41,209 nucleotides of DNA from positions 1-41,209 of the forward strand of contig CANGXD010000022.1 of NCBI GenBank assembly GCA_947457545.1. The letters are read 5' to 3'. This document shows positions 33,198 through 41,209 of the stretch, piece after piece. The position numbers were made by a program, and so were the translations under genes. Below the pieces are notes generated by a model. The model was not told where the DNA came from. It was given only the letters and a program-made list of their open reading frames with translations, and made no database searches. The stretch is from Gemmatimonadaceae bacterium (GTDB taxonomy: Bacteria; Gemmatimonadota; Gemmatimonadetes; Gemmatimonadales; Gemmatimonadaceae). Positions within the stretch are counted from its first letter, which is position 1. Every line of letters begins with the position of its first letter.

Positions 33198-34844
33198 TCA
33201 GCCCGCCGGTAGCGGTGTTGGCCACGCCAGTGGGACACCGGCCGCGGTGAGCGTGCGCTGCAAGTCTTCGGTGCGCGCGCGCTGCTCATGAATACCGACG
33301 GGTGGCACACGCGTGGCGAGTGATTGCGCCACGAGATGCCCGACCGCTTCGCCGATGTTCCACTCGATCGGGTGCAGGCGATAGCAGCCATTGGTCAGGT
33401 GAGTGACCCCGATGTTCTTGCACGCCGGGAGCAGATTGCGAAGGCGCACGGGGATGAGCGCGCCGAGTGGAATCTGAAAGGGCAGTGTGTCGCCGTACCC
33501 ACCGGTATCACCACGCGTGGTGCGATGCAGGTCCATCGCATAGTGGCCAATGCCGACGCTGTCGGCAAATGCAGTTGTTTGCGCACCGGACGGGTTCAGG
33601 TCGCGCAGGACATCCTGCTCCCGCACCGTCGTGCGCGCACGCACGCGGCGACTCTCGCGAATGTACGGCGCCATCGCCAGTCCGTCCGCCGTCCCCAGTA
33701 CGTCGGTACGCAGCCGCAGCCCGGGCCACCCCGCGCCGCCGTCGGGGCGTGGGGCTTCAGTTTGCAGCCAGTACAACAGGCAGAGACTGAGCGCTTTCGC
33801 CGAGCGCACATGTTGAGCGGCTTCGGTGGCGCTCACGCCAGCCAACGGGCCAAAGCTGTAGTCGTTCTGCCACCAGTTCACGAGCGTGATGTCACTCGCA
33901 TACTTCCCGGCCGTAAAGAGCGTTCGGTCGATGATGCGCCGGTATGACCAGTAGCCGGTACGCGCTACGGGATCGAAGCCAATACGCTTGTTCGCGGGTT
34001 CGTCAAAGCCGAGAATCGGCCATGGCGTGCCATCGACGGATACCGTTTGTGCGCGCCAGCGCGCGTACTCGGCCGGGCGATCGATCACATGCTGCTCGCC
34101 TGCCATGTGTTCCATGGCGAACACCATCGTAAAGCTCTGCTGGTTGTCCGGCTGATACTCGCCAGCTGCATGCGGTTCGCCCGTCATCGCCTGCGACTCG
34201 GCGCCCAGCACGTGCTCGGCATTGGAGAGCGGGAGCAGGTCGCCGAGCTCGGTGGCGTCGGCGAAGTATGGCGCGTGCAAGACGGTCGTACGGCCGCTTG
34301 CATCTTGCACACGAACAGCCCGAATGCGGTCGCCGGTGACATCGACCGCGGCGGCACGGGTGTGCGACAGCACCCGAAGCGCTCCTGACGCGATGTACGG
34401 CGCGAGCTGCGCTTCGAGGGCCGTGAGCCACGCGCGCGGCTCGGCGCAGAGGCGTGAGACCCACCCGTTGCCCGGGTTGAGCCGGGCGTTCGTCCGCGCA
34501 CGCTCGAGCAGTGCCGGATCGCGGCGGTACTGATCGCGCACCGCGCTGCGGAGCCCCCGATAGCTGGCGGTGCCGCCAATGGTTTCGATCCAGCGGTTCT
34601 CGTCCGGCGGGACTCCCTGCGCGGTGAGCTGCCCGCCAATCCAGTCGGTTTCTTCGGTCATGATGACGCGAAGTCCGTGCGCGCATGCGGACAATGCGGC
34701 CGCACATCCGCCGAGGCCGCCGCCAATGATCACCAGATCGGCACGCTCGTCTGCTCCAGGTGCAGACTGCCCGAGCGCGTGCAGGAGTCGCGGGGCAAAG
34801 GGCACGAGTGCCATGTGCGACAGCAGCTGTCGTCGCGTGACCAT
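33198..34844 (-). CDS. Tat-exported FAD-dependent oxidoreductase
   Basis: About 548 residues. ATG 34844 is chosen because it begins a Tat-type signal, TRRQLL, followed by a hydrophobic stretch; in-frame ATGs at 34874 and 34919 would only extend the n-region and none has a Shine-Dalgarno. The dinucleotide fold follows: DLVIIGGGLGGCAAALSA (Gly41-Gly46), an acidic end to strand two (MTEETDWIGGQLT), and a C-terminal FAD-contacting part (LLPACKNIGVTHLTNGCYRLHPIEWNIGEAVGHL). This matches the FAD_oxidored family (PF12831-like), seen with polysaccharide and xanthan degradation genes as well as with unknown roles. The substrate is unknown. Divergent from the Asp-box protein gene, so the two might share control. 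Confidence 0.85.
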   Translation of the reverse strand: MVTRRQLLSHMALVPFAPRLLHALGQSAPGADERADLVIIGGGLGGCAAALSACAHGLRVIMTEETDWIGGQLTAQGVPPDENRWIETIGGTASYRGLRSAVRDQYRRDPALLERARTNARLNPGNGWVSRLCAEPRAWLTALEAQLAPYIASGALRVLSHTRAAAVDVTGDRIRAVRVQDASGRTTVLHAPYFADATELGDLLPLSNAEHVLGAESQAMTGEPHAAGEYQPDNQQSFTMVFAMEHMAGEQHVIDRPAEYARWRAQTVSVDGTPWPILGFDEPANKRIGFDPVARTGYWSYRRIIDRTLFTAGKYASDITLVNWWQNDYSFGPLAGVSATEAAQHVRSAKALSLCLLYWLQTEAPRPDGGAGWPGLRLRTDVLGTADGLAMAPYIRESRRVRARTTVREQDVLRDLNPSGAQTTAFADSVGIGHYAMDLHRTTRGDTGGYGDTLPFQIPLGALIPVRLRNLLPACKNIGVTHLTNGCYRLHPIEWNIGEAVGHLVAQSLATRVPPVGIHEQRARTEDLQRTLTAAGVPLAWPTPLPAG

Positions 34845-34973
34845 GACCGGCGCGTTAACGTAGAGCGACGCCATTGGCGCACGCACAGGAGCTCGAGCAG
34901 TTCGGCATGCCGTGAACATGGCGCATGACCCGGCACGTTGCGAGTCTCCTGCCTCCCCTCAGCCACTGCAACC
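34845..34973. other. Divergent intergenic region
   Basis: 129 bases between the FAD enzyme and the Asp-box protein; partly coding if the FAD enzyme starts at 34874 or 34919. I see no clear promoter hexamers or dyads. Confidence 0.3.
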
Positions 34974-37900
34974 ATGTGCCGCTGTCCCCGTCTCTTGTCC
35001 AGCGCGCTGCTTGGCCTGTCGGCCACCACGCTTGCTCTCGCCGTGCACAGTGCGGTTGCTGCGGCGCAAACCGTTCCTGTCGCGGGGGGCACTGCCCTCG
35101 CCAGTGACGCCATGCATGGATTGCGGTGGCGCCATATCGGGCCGTTTCGTGCTGGGCGCACCAAGAGTGCGGTGGGGGTGACGCAGCAGCCCAATGTGTT
35201 CTACATCGGTCCCACCAATGGTGGCGTGTGGAAGACCACCGATTACGGTCGCACCTGGAATCCGATCTTCGATGCCATGTCGAGCGGATCGGTGGGCGCG
35301 ATCGAAGTGGCGCCGTCCAACCCCGACATCATTTTCGTCGGCAGTGGCGAGGGACTCCAGCGCCCCGATCTCTCCACCGGCAACGGGATGTATCGCTCGA
35401 GCGATGCCGGCAAGACGTGGACGCACCTGGGGCTTCGTGACGGGCAGCAGATCCCTCGCATTGCCATCGACCCGGGCAATCCGGATCGGTTGTTCGTCGC
35501 GGTGCTCGGTCACCCGTATGGCCCCAATGCGGAGCGTGGCATTTACCGCTCGGTGAATGGCGGCCAAACGTTCGAGCGGGTGCTGTACAAAGATGAAAAC
35601 ACCGGCGGCGCCGACGTGGTGCTTTCGCCCAACGATCCCAACACGGTATACGCGGTGCTGTGGGAGGCACGACAGGGTCCGTGGGAGAACGCGGCGTGGA
35701 GCGGCGCAAACAGCGGCCTCTTCAAGAGCACTGACGGCGGCACCACCTGGAAGCAGCTGGCCGGTGGCCTTCCCACCACGGCCGATGGACTCGGCCGCAT
35801 TGGCATCGGCATCAGTCCGAGCGATCCGCGGCGCTTGTACATCACCGCCACAGCCGGCGCGAAGAGCGGCATTTATCGCAGCGACGATGCTGGTGCGACG
35901 TGGGTACGCACGACGAGCGACGGCCGCTATTACGGGCGCGGTGACGATTTCGCGTCGATCACGGTAGACCCGCGCGACGCCAACACGCTCTACACGATGA
36001 ATGTGGTGGCGTGGAAGAGCACCGATGGCGGATACACGTGGAAGAGTCTGCGTGGTGCGCCCGGTGGCGACGATTATCAGCGACTGTGGATCAATCCGAA
36101 CAACAGTCAGATCATGTTGCTCGCTGCCGACCAGGGCGCGGTGATTTCGGTGAATGGTGGCGAAACGTGGAGTTCGTGGTACAACCAGGGCACCGCGCAG
36201 TTCTATCACGTGACGGCCGACTACAACTGGCCGTATCAGTTGTGCGGTGGCCAGCAGGAGTCGGGCTCGGCGTGTGTGGCAAGCCGCGGGAACGATGGCA
36301 GCATTACGTATCGCGACTGGCGTCCGGTGGGCGCGAGCGAGTACAGCTACGTGGCCCCCGATCCGCTCGATCCCAACATCTACTACGGGGGTACGGTCAC
36401 GCGGTTCGACCGTCGCACCGGGCAGGTGCAGAATGTGAGCCCCAACGCGGGGCGCGGTCGCGGCGCCGCAGGCAGCGGCCCCGATTACTTCCGCGGCATT
36501 CGCACCATGCCCATTCTCTTTTCTCCTATAAACAAGCGAAAGCTGTACTACGGCACCAATGTGGTGTGGGAAACGGTGAATGGCGGCACGACGTGGAAGC
36601 GGCTCAGCGACGATCTGTCGCGCGCCACGTGGACGGTGCCGGCGAGCGTCGGCATTTACGCCAATACGCCAGCGGCCACGCCGACACGCCGCGGAGTCGT
36701 GTATACCATTGCGCCCAGCCCAGTCGACTCGAATACCATCTGGGCCGGCACCGATGACGGTCTCATTCACGTCACGCGCAACGGCGGTCGCACATGGAGC
36801 AATGTCACACCGCCGCAGCTGGCGCCGTGGTGGAAAGTGTCCATCATGGATGCCTCGCACTTCGATGCGAATACGGCGTACGCAGCCGTGAATACCTTCC
36901 GGCTCGATGACCTGCGGCCGCACCTGTATCGCACGCGCGACGGTGGCAAGACGTGGACGGAGATCACGAGCGGCATGAGCGCCGATGCCCCCACGAATGT
37001 CATTCGCGAAGACCCTACCCGTCGCGGCCTCCTCTACGCGGGTACGGAAACACACGTATGGGTGTCGTTCAACGATGGTGATGCGTGGCAGCCGCTCAAG
37101 CTCAACATGCCGCCGATCAGCATTCGCGACCTCATCGTGAAGGACGACGATGTCGCCGTCGGCACGCACGGGCGCGGCTTCTGGATTCTCGACAACGTGA
37201 CGCCGCTGCGTCAGTGGGGAGCAGCCGCGCCGGTGGCCAACGCGACGCTCTTCAAGCCGGCGGTCGCCACGCGCGTGCGCTATTCCATGTACACCGACAC
37301 ACCGATTCCCCCCGATGAGCCACGCGCCGAGAATCCGCCCGACGGCGCGATGATCGACTACTACCTCGCGCGCGATGCGCAGCGGGTGGTGCTCGAGATC
37401 GTGAACGCTGCGGGACGCGTCGTGCGTCGCTATGCGAGTGACGATCCGACGCCGGCGCCGGCCGATGCGGGGAACGTGCCGTGGTACTGGTTCCGTCCCG
37501 CAGCGGCGCCGTCACGCAAGGCCGGGCTGCAGCGGTTCGTGTGGGACCTGCATTACGCGCGTCCGACCGATGAATGCTCGCTCCCCATTTCGGCGACGCC
37601 CTACAACACCAAGTGTGAGCCCGAAGGCCCATGGGTTGCACCCGGTCGTTACACGGCCCGACTCACCGTCGACGGCGCTGTGAGCACGCAGGCATTCACG
37701 GTGCGCATGGACCCACGCGTGAAGACATCGGCCGCCGCGCTTCGCCAGCAGCACGATCTGTCGGTAGCGCTGTACGACGCCATGCTCGAAGCACGTGCCT
37801 TGTCGGCCAAGGTGAAGCAGGCTGGTAACTCGGCGCTCGCGGCAGAACTGGAGCGTACCGCGTCATCGCACACGGCCGTCATCGATGCACTGCAAGACGC

Positions 37901-37997
37901 CGACAGCGCACCCGCTGATGTCGTGGTGCGCACCGCCACGGAGCGTCTCGCCGCGTGGCGGGCGCTACAACTCAAAGCGAAGGCGGTGGCGCCGTAA
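34974..37997 (+). CDS. Secreted Asp-box (VPS10/sortilin-like, BNR) beta-propeller protein
   Basis: A 1007-residue exported protein. ATG 34974 is used since it leads straight into the signal peptide (RLLSSALLGLSATTLALAVHSAVAAAQ); an upstream in-frame TTG exists. I count about eleven Asp-box motifs of the S/T-x-D/N-x-G-x-T-W/F type: TTDYGRTW, SSDAGKTW, SVNGGQTF, STDGGTTW, SDDAGATW, STDGGYTW, SVNGGETW, TVNGGTTW, TRNGGRTW, TRDGGKTW and SFNDGDAW. They should build one or two propellers over residues about 55-740. The C-terminal 260 residues hold an Ig-like domain (VLEIVNAAGRVVRRYAS, GLQRFVWDLHYARP) and a final helical part. Such proteins are annotated as glycosyl hydrolases, but no catalytic residues can be assigned. 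Overlaps the next gene tail to tail by 26 bases. Confidence 0.88.
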   Translation: MCRCPRLLSSALLGLSATTLALAVHSAVAAAQTVPVAGGTALASDAMHGLRWRHIGPFRAGRTKSAVGVTQQPNVFYIGPTNGGVWKTTDYGRTWNPIFDAMSSGSVGAIEVAPSNPDIIFVGSGEGLQRPDLSTGNGMYRSSDAGKTWTHLGLRDGQQIPRIAIDPGNPDRLFVAVLGHPYGPNAERGIYRSVNGGQTFERVLYKDENTGGADVVLSPNDPNTVYAVLWEARQGPWENAAWSGANSGLFKSTDGGTTWKQLAGGLPTTADGLGRIGIGISPSDPRRLYITATAGAKSGIYRSDDAGATWVRTTSDGRYYGRGDDFASITVDPRDANTLYTMNVVAWKSTDGGYTWKSLRGAPGGDDYQRLWINPNNSQIMLLAADQGAVISVNGGETWSSWYNQGTAQFYHVTADYNWPYQLCGGQQESGSACVASRGNDGSITYRDWRPVGASEYSYVAPDPLDPNIYYGGTVTRFDRRTGQVQNVSPNAGRGRGAAGSGPDYFRGIRTMPILFSPINKRKLYYGTNVVWETVNGGTTWKRLSDDLSRATWTVPASVGIYANTPAATPTRRGVVYTIAPSPVDSNTIWAGTDDGLIHVTRNGGRTWSNVTPPQLAPWWKVSIMDASHFDANTAYAAVNTFRLDDLRPHLYRTRDGGKTWTEITSGMSADAPTNVIREDPTRRGLLYAGTETHVWVSFNDGDAWQPLKLNMPPISIRDLIVKDDDVAVGTHGRGFWILDNVTPLRQWGAAAPVANATLFKPAVATRVRYSMYTDTPIPPDEPRAENPPDGAMIDYYLARDAQRVVLEIVNAAGRVVRRYASDDPTPAPADAGNVPWYWFRPAAAPSRKAGLQRFVWDLHYARPTDECSLPISATPYNTKCEPEGPWVAPGRYTARLTVDGAVSTQAFTVRMDPRVKTSAAALRQQHDLSVALYDAMLEARALSAKVKQAGNSALAAELERTASSHTAVIDALQDADSAPADVVVRTATERLAAWRALQLKAKAVAP

Positions 37998-38496
37998 AGC
38001 CCTTGGGCACACCGTCGGGGTGCATGCGGCACGCCGGCGGTTGCTCGATGGTGTAGGTCAGATTGGCGACGCGCCACGCCGTGCCCACCTTGACCAGGGT
38101 GAAGTGGTCGATGCCGCAGTGCGACCACTTCCCCTGCGCCCAGAGGTCGTAGGGGAGCCACACCGAGGCAATCGTGCCGGCGATATGAATGGTGGGATTG
38201 AAGCCACGTTCGATAATGGGGGCACGTGTTCCCGTGACGCGCTGCGACGCGGCGGTGCGCATGGTGAACGCGCCGCCGGTGCCCGCCATTTCACGCGCCG
38301 CGTACACTTGCCCCTCTGGCGTCATCATGTCGGACAGGCCGATCATGTTGCCCACGTTGATGTACATGAGCGCCGAGTCGACGACCGCCATGACGGCGCG
38401 GCGTGTCGCGGCGGTGTCGGCGGTTTGCGCCATAGCGGTACGGGCGGGCAGCAGCACGACCAGCGCTGCAAGCGTGGGACGCAGCAGACGACGCAT
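37972..38496 (-). CDS. Secreted NTF2-like (SnoaL/DUF4440-type) protein
   Basis: A 174-residue protein. ATG 38496 gives a good signal peptide (RRLLRPTLAALVVLLPARTAMAQ); an upstream TTG at 38532 is less likely. The mature part begins with a helix (TRRAVMAVVDSALMYINVGNMIGLSDMM) and then a curved sheet ending IASVWLPYDLWAQGKWSHCGIDHFTLVKVGTAWRVANLTYTIE, the typical cone-shaped NTF2 fold. A Cys at 'SHCGIDH' and another near the C-terminus could form a disulfide. No catalytic assignment is possible; the family includes binding proteins and small isomerases. Its 3' end overlaps the Asp-box gene by 26 bases, so antisense effects between the two mRNAs are possible. Confidence 0.82.
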   Translation of the reverse strand: MRRLLRPTLAALVVLLPARTAMAQTADTAATRRAVMAVVDSALMYINVGNMIGLSDMMTPEGQVYAAREMAGTGGAFTMRTAASQRVTGTRAPIIERGFNPTIHIAGTIASVWLPYDLWAQGKWSHCGIDHFTLVKVGTAWRVANLTYTIEQPPACRMHPDGVPKGFTAPPPSL

Positions 38497-38547
38497 AGGG
38501 ACGAAGCTCAGAAAGGAAGAGGCGTAAGCCAACAGATTGTCCCCATG

Positions 38548-41061
38548 TTAGCCGTACGTAAGCTCGGCCAGCAAGCGCGGCAGCTGCTGCGCCGTGGCCG
38601 CCTTGACGGAGACTCGCGTGACTCCAGCCGCCAGCGCCTCGGCCTCGTCTGCATCATCCGCGTAGCCGGTCACCATGACGATGGGGATCGACGCGCCTTC
38701 ACGGCGAAGCGTCTGTGCCAACGCGAGTCCGGACATGCGTGGCATGGACAGATCGGTGACGACCACGTCGAACGCATCGGGCGATGCGCGGAAGGCATCG
38801 AGCGCCTCGAGCGGGCAGGTGAAGCTCGTCACCGTGTACCCGAGTGGGGTCAGTGTACGATGCGCCAAGCGCACGAGTGGCGGCTCGTCGTCGACGAACA
38901 GCACGCGCTTCGACGTGGATGTCGCCGCGCGAACGGGTGGCACTGCTGGTGGAGCAACCGCCACGCCCTCGACGCTGGGGAAAAGCAGCTGGAACGTCGC
39001 GCCATGGCCTTCACGGCTGTTCACCGAGATGGTACCGCCATGACTGCGCATGATGCCGTACGCCATGGAGAGTCCGAGCCCCGAACCATCGCCAACCGGC
39101 TTGGTCGTGTAGAACGCATCGAACAGCCGGCGCTGCGTTTCGCTGGTCATGCCCACGCCGGTGTCGCGCACCGTCAGTCGCGTGTACCGCCCCTCCACCA
39201 CACCGGCCACGCTGGCGGCATCACCCTGTAGCGTTGTCTGGTCCACGGTGTACGTCACCTCGCCCACGCGGCTGCTGCCAATGGCATACACCGCGTTGGT
39301 GGTCAGGTTGACGATCGTTTCGTGCACGGCGGCAGCATCCGCCATAATGGGGAGGACGGCGTCGTCGGCATGAACGACGAACGAGATCCCGGCGGGCACT
39401 GTGGGCCGAAGCAGGCGCAACACTTCGTCCAGCACGTCGCGCAGATGAATCAGCTCCTGATGCGGCTCCCGCGGTCGCGCGAAGGTCGTGATGCGACGCA
39501 CCAGTTCACTCGCGCGCTGCCCGGCCAGCAGAATCTCCTGCAGCTGCTCGGCGCCGTCGACAGAGAGGCCCGGCTCGTCCGCCACCAGTTCGGCGTTGCC
39601 GCGTATCGCGAGCAGAATGTTATTGAAGTCGTGCGCGATACCGCCCGCCAGGGTCCCGAGTGCCTCGAGCTGACGCGATATGAGGCGCGCTGCTTCTGCC
39701 GACTTCTGCGCCGAGATATCGGTGAAGCTGACTTGCAGCGACGACGCCCCTTCGTGAATGAGCGGCGTACACAGGATACTTGCTTCGAACGTGTTGCCCT
39801 TGAGGCCACGCAACGGCAATTCCATTGGAGCGGGTGCACCTTCGGGGCGACTGGGCTGACACTCGTTCGGCGACTTCAGCCACGACGGTGGTTCCTCGAG
39901 CAGAAAGCTGCGCATGGCAATGCCAAGAAGTTCGTTGGCGTCCGTCGCTCCCATCAGCCCGACTGCCGCAGGGTTCGCATAGCGTACGTCCCCCTCCCGC
40001 ACGACCATCACGCCCACCGGTGACATTTCCACCAGCGCACGATAGCTGCGTTCGCTCGACTCGAGCGCGAGCGTCGTCGCCATCTGGTCGGTGATGTCCG
40101 CATGCGTTCCGGTCAGGCGAGTTGGGCGTCCTGCGTCATCGTGCTCTACCACCTTGGCGGTAGAGCGAATCCAGCGGAACGAGCCGTCTAGCCCCTTCAG
40201 GCGATACTCGATCTGTTCCGTTTGGCCCGATCGGACGCACTGCTCGAAGCGCTCCATGACCTGTTCGCGATCGTCACGATGAATGGCAGCAATCCACGCC
40301 TCGCGCGTCATCTGCCCCACTGTATCGCTGGTGGTCGCGCCCATAAGACGGGCGAACTGCGGACTCGCGGCCACCATCCCGGTCCGCAGGTCGAGATCGA
40401 ACCACCCTTGCCGTGTGGCTTCCATACTGAGGCGCAACCGCTCCTCGGCGCGCTCCCGCTCATCGAGTTCAATCCGCTGCTTTCTGACCGCGGCGACCGC
40501 GACATTACGAGCATAGCCCACGAGCGATGACACGAAGAGCATCCCCACGCTGAGCATGACCGCGTGCCGCCAGCCGAACGGACGTACGACAACGGGCGAG
40601 GGGCGCGAGATTTCAATCCAAGTGAGCGCCGCCATCACGACCCAGACGCTGATCACAACGGCAGCGATTTCACGGCGCGGCAGGAACACCGCCGCAATGA
40701 TCACGGCGAAAACGAATCCGAAGGTCCCCACCGTGCGCATGGACCCAAAGGACAGCACGAGCGCGGCGCTACCCGCAATGAGCGCGAAGGCCATGAGCCA
40801 CACTGCAGCGCGCAGCAGCTGCCGGCCAATCAAGATCCTCGCGGCCCCCAGTGCCAACACTTCGAAGCCGAGTGCCGCCAGCTCCCCGCCGCTCGCGACA
40901 CGCCACGCGGCGGCGATCGCCAGCAGCAATGCGGCAATCGCACCGTAGGTGACCGGCACGAGCACGGTCCCCTCTCGATCGACCGGATAGAGTGGGGAAA
41001 GATCGTCCGCGTCAGACACGTTTCGGTTCAGCGGGAGCGCCGGTTTTTCATGCCGCAACAA
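38548..41061 (-). CDS. Membrane hybrid sensor histidine kinase (TM-PAS-PAS-HisKA-HATPase-REC)
   Basis: An 837-residue kinase. The start is probably TTG 41061 (TTG-TTG tandem); GTG 41019 is the alternative, and no Shine-Dalgarno is visible. Six hydrophobic helices span about 33-185, forming a MASE-type sensor. Two PAS domains follow (about 205-325, ending GTHADITDQ; 335-452, ending VSFTDISAQ). HisKA has GGIAHDFNNIL (His477), HATPase has NLTTNAVYAI (about 585), RDTGVGM (632) and GSGLGLSMAYG (659). The receiver (718-835) has DDE 724-726 and Asp770 in VTDLSMPRMSG. The usual Lys-Pro is Lys820-Ala. The DNA-binding partner is not adjacent. Architecture parallels the kinase at 12760-14838 with a different input. 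Confidence 0.9.
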   Translation of the reverse strand: MLRHEKPALPLNRNVSDADDLSPLYPVDREGTVLVPVTYGAIAALLLAIAAAWRVASGGELAALGFEVLALGAARILIGRQLLRAAVWLMAFALIAGSAALVLSFGSMRTVGTFGFVFAVIIAAVFLPRREIAAVVISVWVVMAALTWIEISRPSPVVVRPFGWRHAVMLSVGMLFVSSLVGYARNVAVAAVRKQRIELDERERAEERLRLSMEATRQGWFDLDLRTGMVAASPQFARLMGATTSDTVGQMTREAWIAAIHRDDREQVMERFEQCVRSGQTEQIEYRLKGLDGSFRWIRSTAKVVEHDDAGRPTRLTGTHADITDQMATTLALESSERSYRALVEMSPVGVMVVREGDVRYANPAAVGLMGATDANELLGIAMRSFLLEEPPSWLKSPNECQPSRPEGAPAPMELPLRGLKGNTFEASILCTPLIHEGASSLQVSFTDISAQKSAEAARLISRQLEALGTLAGGIAHDFNNILLAIRGNAELVADEPGLSVDGAEQLQEILLAGQRASELVRRITTFARPREPHQELIHLRDVLDEVLRLLRPTVPAGISFVVHADDAVLPIMADAAAVHETIVNLTTNAVYAIGSSRVGEVTYTVDQTTLQGDAASVAGVVEGRYTRLTVRDTGVGMTSETQRRLFDAFYTTKPVGDGSGLGLSMAYGIMRSHGGTISVNSREGHGATFQLLFPSVEGVAVAPPAVPPVRAATSTSKRVLFVDDEPPLVRLAHRTLTPLGYTVTSFTCPLEALDAFRASPDAFDVVVTDLSMPRMSGLALAQTLRREGASIPIVMVTGYADDADEAEALAAGVTRVSVKAATAQQLPRLLAELTYG

Positions 41062-41121
41062 TGGCTGTTACGGATGTGCTCGTCAATGAACCGGCGGCTC
41101 CGTGTTCCTGCGGCTTTGCCT

Positions 41122-41209
41122 TTAGTGGCTCGACCGGATCCATCGCCAGGTTTCCGCCCACGACGGCTCCTTTCCGTGCAGCAGAATGCCAAGCGCAAAG
41201 ATCTTCCCC
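41122..41209 (-). CDS. Possible C-terminal end of a minus-strand gene
   Basis: Reading the minus strand from the right edge gives 28 residues (GKIFALGILLHGKEPSWAET, then a Trp/Arg-rich end) before TAA at 41122-41124. The hydrophobic-then-charged composition looks protein-like and the spacing (60 bases) to the kinase start fits an operon, but a second minus-strand frame is also open here. Too short to name. Confidence 0.3.
   Translation of the reverse strand, partial: GKIFALGILLHGKEPSWAETWRWIRSSH

Noticed and set aside
33028-33250. Small open frames on both strands within the long inverted repeat
   Set aside because: Explained by the palindrome itself; the translations are Ser/Thr/Gln-rich and lack start signals.
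34959-37169. A 736-residue minus-strand open frame inside the Asp-box protein gene
   Set aside because: Typical GC-rich shadow frame; the plus strand carries eleven Asp-box motifs and a signal peptide.
1-41209. Mobile element, prophage, CRISPR-Cas or biosynthetic cluster
   Set aside because: No transposase, integrase, repeat-spacer array, Cas, NRPS/PKS or precursor-peptide genes were found on either strand; composition looks uniform by eye.

Overview
This is a GC-rich, densely coding bacterial chromosome window. I read 28 complete or nearly complete protein genes plus one fragment cut by each edge. No rRNA, tRNA, insertion sequence, integrase, phage gene or CRISPR array is visible. The mix of families points to Gemmatimonadota (Gemmatimonas-like): a CBM9/DUF5916 outer-membrane protein, TonB-dependent receptors with carboxypeptidase-type regulatory domains, a Ser/Thr kinase fused to a FlgO/TPR region, tandem secreted amidohydrolases, DUF3500, and a very large Asp-box (VPS10/sortilin-like) exoprotein. 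The taxonomic call is inference from gene content only.

Layout. 1-3792: the end of an NTF2-like protein, a secreted S51 (cyanophycinase-like) lipoprotein, a DUF350 membrane protein overlapping a lytic transglycosylase, and a VOC protein overlapping a luciferase-like monooxygenase. 3811-5157 (minus): a lipoprotein joining a c-type haem motif to a PHM-like copper monooxygenase. 5326-12737 (plus): TonB-dependent receptor, DUF4249 lipoprotein, sulfatase and CBM9/DUF5916 protein, an envelope set that resembles a glycan-uptake locus. 12760-19408 (minus): a cytoplasmic hybrid histidine kinase and two coupled amidohydrolase genes. 19547-26900 (plus): DUF3500, alpha/beta hydrolase, SDR, Ser/Thr kinase and ankyrin protein. 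26923-27375 (minus): DUF2721. 27458-31961 (plus): an overlapping ECF sigma / FecR / STN-TonB receptor operon, i.e. a FecIRA-type cell-surface signalling system, followed by a two-domain fasciclin lipoprotein. 33016-33197: the longest gap, mostly filled by a large inverted repeat. 33198-41061: a Tat-type FAD oxidoreductase, the Asp-box protein, an NTF2-like secreted protein and a membrane hybrid histidine kinase.

How it works together. Most products are exported (lipoprotein, Sec or Tat signals) or sense the outside, so the region serves envelope uptake, extracytoplasmic catabolism and signalling. Many neighbours are translationally coupled through TGATG or ATGA overlaps. Several transcription-unit heads lack a Shine-Dalgarno sequence and instead have a -10-like TANNNT a few bases before the start codon, suggesting leaderless transcripts. 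No gap longer than about 180 bases exists between genes.
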